Source: Petrolisthes cinctipes (Eukaryota > Arthropoda > Malacostraca > Decapoda > Porcellanidae). From it: a DNA stretch of 64,000 nt. Made by a program: the position numbers and the translations under genes. The stretch spans positions 186,001 to 250,000 of the forward strand of contig JAWQEG010000377.1 in the NCBI GenBank assembly GCA_033782935.1. Reading direction: 5' to 3'. Position 1 is the stretch's first letter. Each line of letters opens with the position of its first letter. The notes below the pieces were generated by a model. That model searched no databases. It was given only the letters and a program-made list of their open reading frames with translations, and was not told where the DNA came from. Below, piece after piece: positions 63,781 to 64,000 of this stretch.

Positions 63781-64000
63781 CTCCGTGTTAGAGTATTTTC
63801 AAAATACAGGCCAAAAACATACTGAAAATCGATCTTTTAGGTGCCCAAAAGTCGATATGTGCATGCATCTTCTGTACCCGTTTATATCTCAAATTCTGGC
63901 CCTAAACACCCGAAAATTCGATATTTTGGGGTCCCAGAAGCGATCTGTACATGCCTACTCCGTGTTAGAGTATTTTCAAATTTCAGGCCCAAAACATGCT

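Larger units (their letters stand above)
1..64000. repeat. Satellite DNA array filling the window
   Basis: Every part of the window is a copy of one repeat family, all in the same orientation, with no unique sequence between copies. Monomers can be phased on the 10-mer ATCTCAAATT: starts at 9, 186, 363, 510, 687, 864, 1040, 1188, 1365 and 1512 give lengths 177, 177, 147, 177, 177, 176, 148, 177 and 147. Dividing 64 kb by the mean trimer share (167 bp) gives about 380 monomers, an estimate rather than a count. The long-monomer consensus has 72 G or C in 177 positions. No inverted block, transposon, poly-A tail, target-site duplication, rRNA or tRNA was seen. Such arrays are typical of eukaryotic centromeric or pericentromeric heterochromatin; that location is inference. 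Both window edges are inside the array. Confidence 0.97.
22986..64000. repeat. Right territory: regular 501-bp higher-order repeat array
   Basis: From here the array is mostly built of L-L'-S trimers of 501 bp. Equivalent points recur at 22772, 23273, 23774, 24275 and 24776, each step exactly 501. Monomers after a short unit begin ATCTCAAATTCAGTCCC instead of the left form, and many S units carry GACATTTT (first at about 23460). Departures from 501 come from a 10-bp deletion in some S units (491-bp trimer), missing or extra single monomers, and small indels. Copies tens of kilobases apart differ by few substitutions, which indicates recent homogenisation. The array continues past the right end of the window. 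Confidence 0.9.

Noticed and set aside
1..64000. CRISPR array or bacterial iteron cluster
   Set aside because: Variable parts are diverged copies of the same repeat and not unique spacers, units are far too long, there are no cas or replication genes, and the scale of 64 kb does not fit.
1..64000. rDNA spacer, tRNA cluster or telomeric repeat
   Set aside because: No rRNA or tRNA secondary-structure landmarks and no short G-rich telomere motif were seen.
22986..64000. A repeat-protein gene in 501-bp (167-codon) units
   Set aside because: In-frame TAG stops in GATATTTAGGGG and GTGCTAGAA interrupt nearly every trimer, and indels of 8, 10 and 20 bp ignore the reading frame.

Overview
The whole 64-kb window is one uninterrupted tandem satellite array. 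I found no credible protein gene, RNA gene, transposon, CRISPR array, origin or unique flanking sequence. A long, AT-rich (about 41% GC in the long monomer), head-to-tail satellite with higher-order structure suggests eukaryotic heterochromatin, centromeric or pericentromeric. The species cannot be determined from the sequence; I do not recognise the monomer as a named family.

The array is built at several scales. (1) A long monomer of 177 bp is itself an old dimer: two diverged subunits of 87 and 90 bp, about 74% identical in a hand alignment. (2) There are four monomer length classes. L is 177 bp, L' is 176 bp (one A lost), S is 148 bp and S' is 147 bp. S and S' lack the last 29 bp of subunit 2, a deletion bounded by the 4-mer ATAT. 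(3) L + L' + S makes a 501-bp trimer. (4) Two trimer versions often alternate, giving a 1,002-bp hexamer. (5) Blocks of 0.5 to 5 kb are duplicated again, mostly in tandem, with junctions that keep the monomer register.

There are two territories. From 1 to about 22.5 kb the array is a diverged mosaic. It carries the S' class, monomers starting with an ATTAAGG variant, and local duplications with periods of 1,532, 1,327, 504, 1,318 and 1,821 bp. From about 23.0 kb to the end the array is more regular: L-L'-S trimers, a GACATTTT marker in many S monomers, a recurrent 10-bp deletion giving a 138-bp S, and duplications with offsets of 1,002, 4,963/5,464, 4,627/5,628, 2,631, 639, 2,007 and 2,297/2,121 bp. 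The change of subfamily lies between about 22.2 and 23.5 kb.

Forward open frames are plentiful, up to 220 codons. They are a by-product of a stop-poor repeat whose trimer length is a multiple of three. The same DNA is open in different frames in neighbouring monomers and is cut by recurrent stops, so I annotate none as a gene. The window ends inside the array on both sides.
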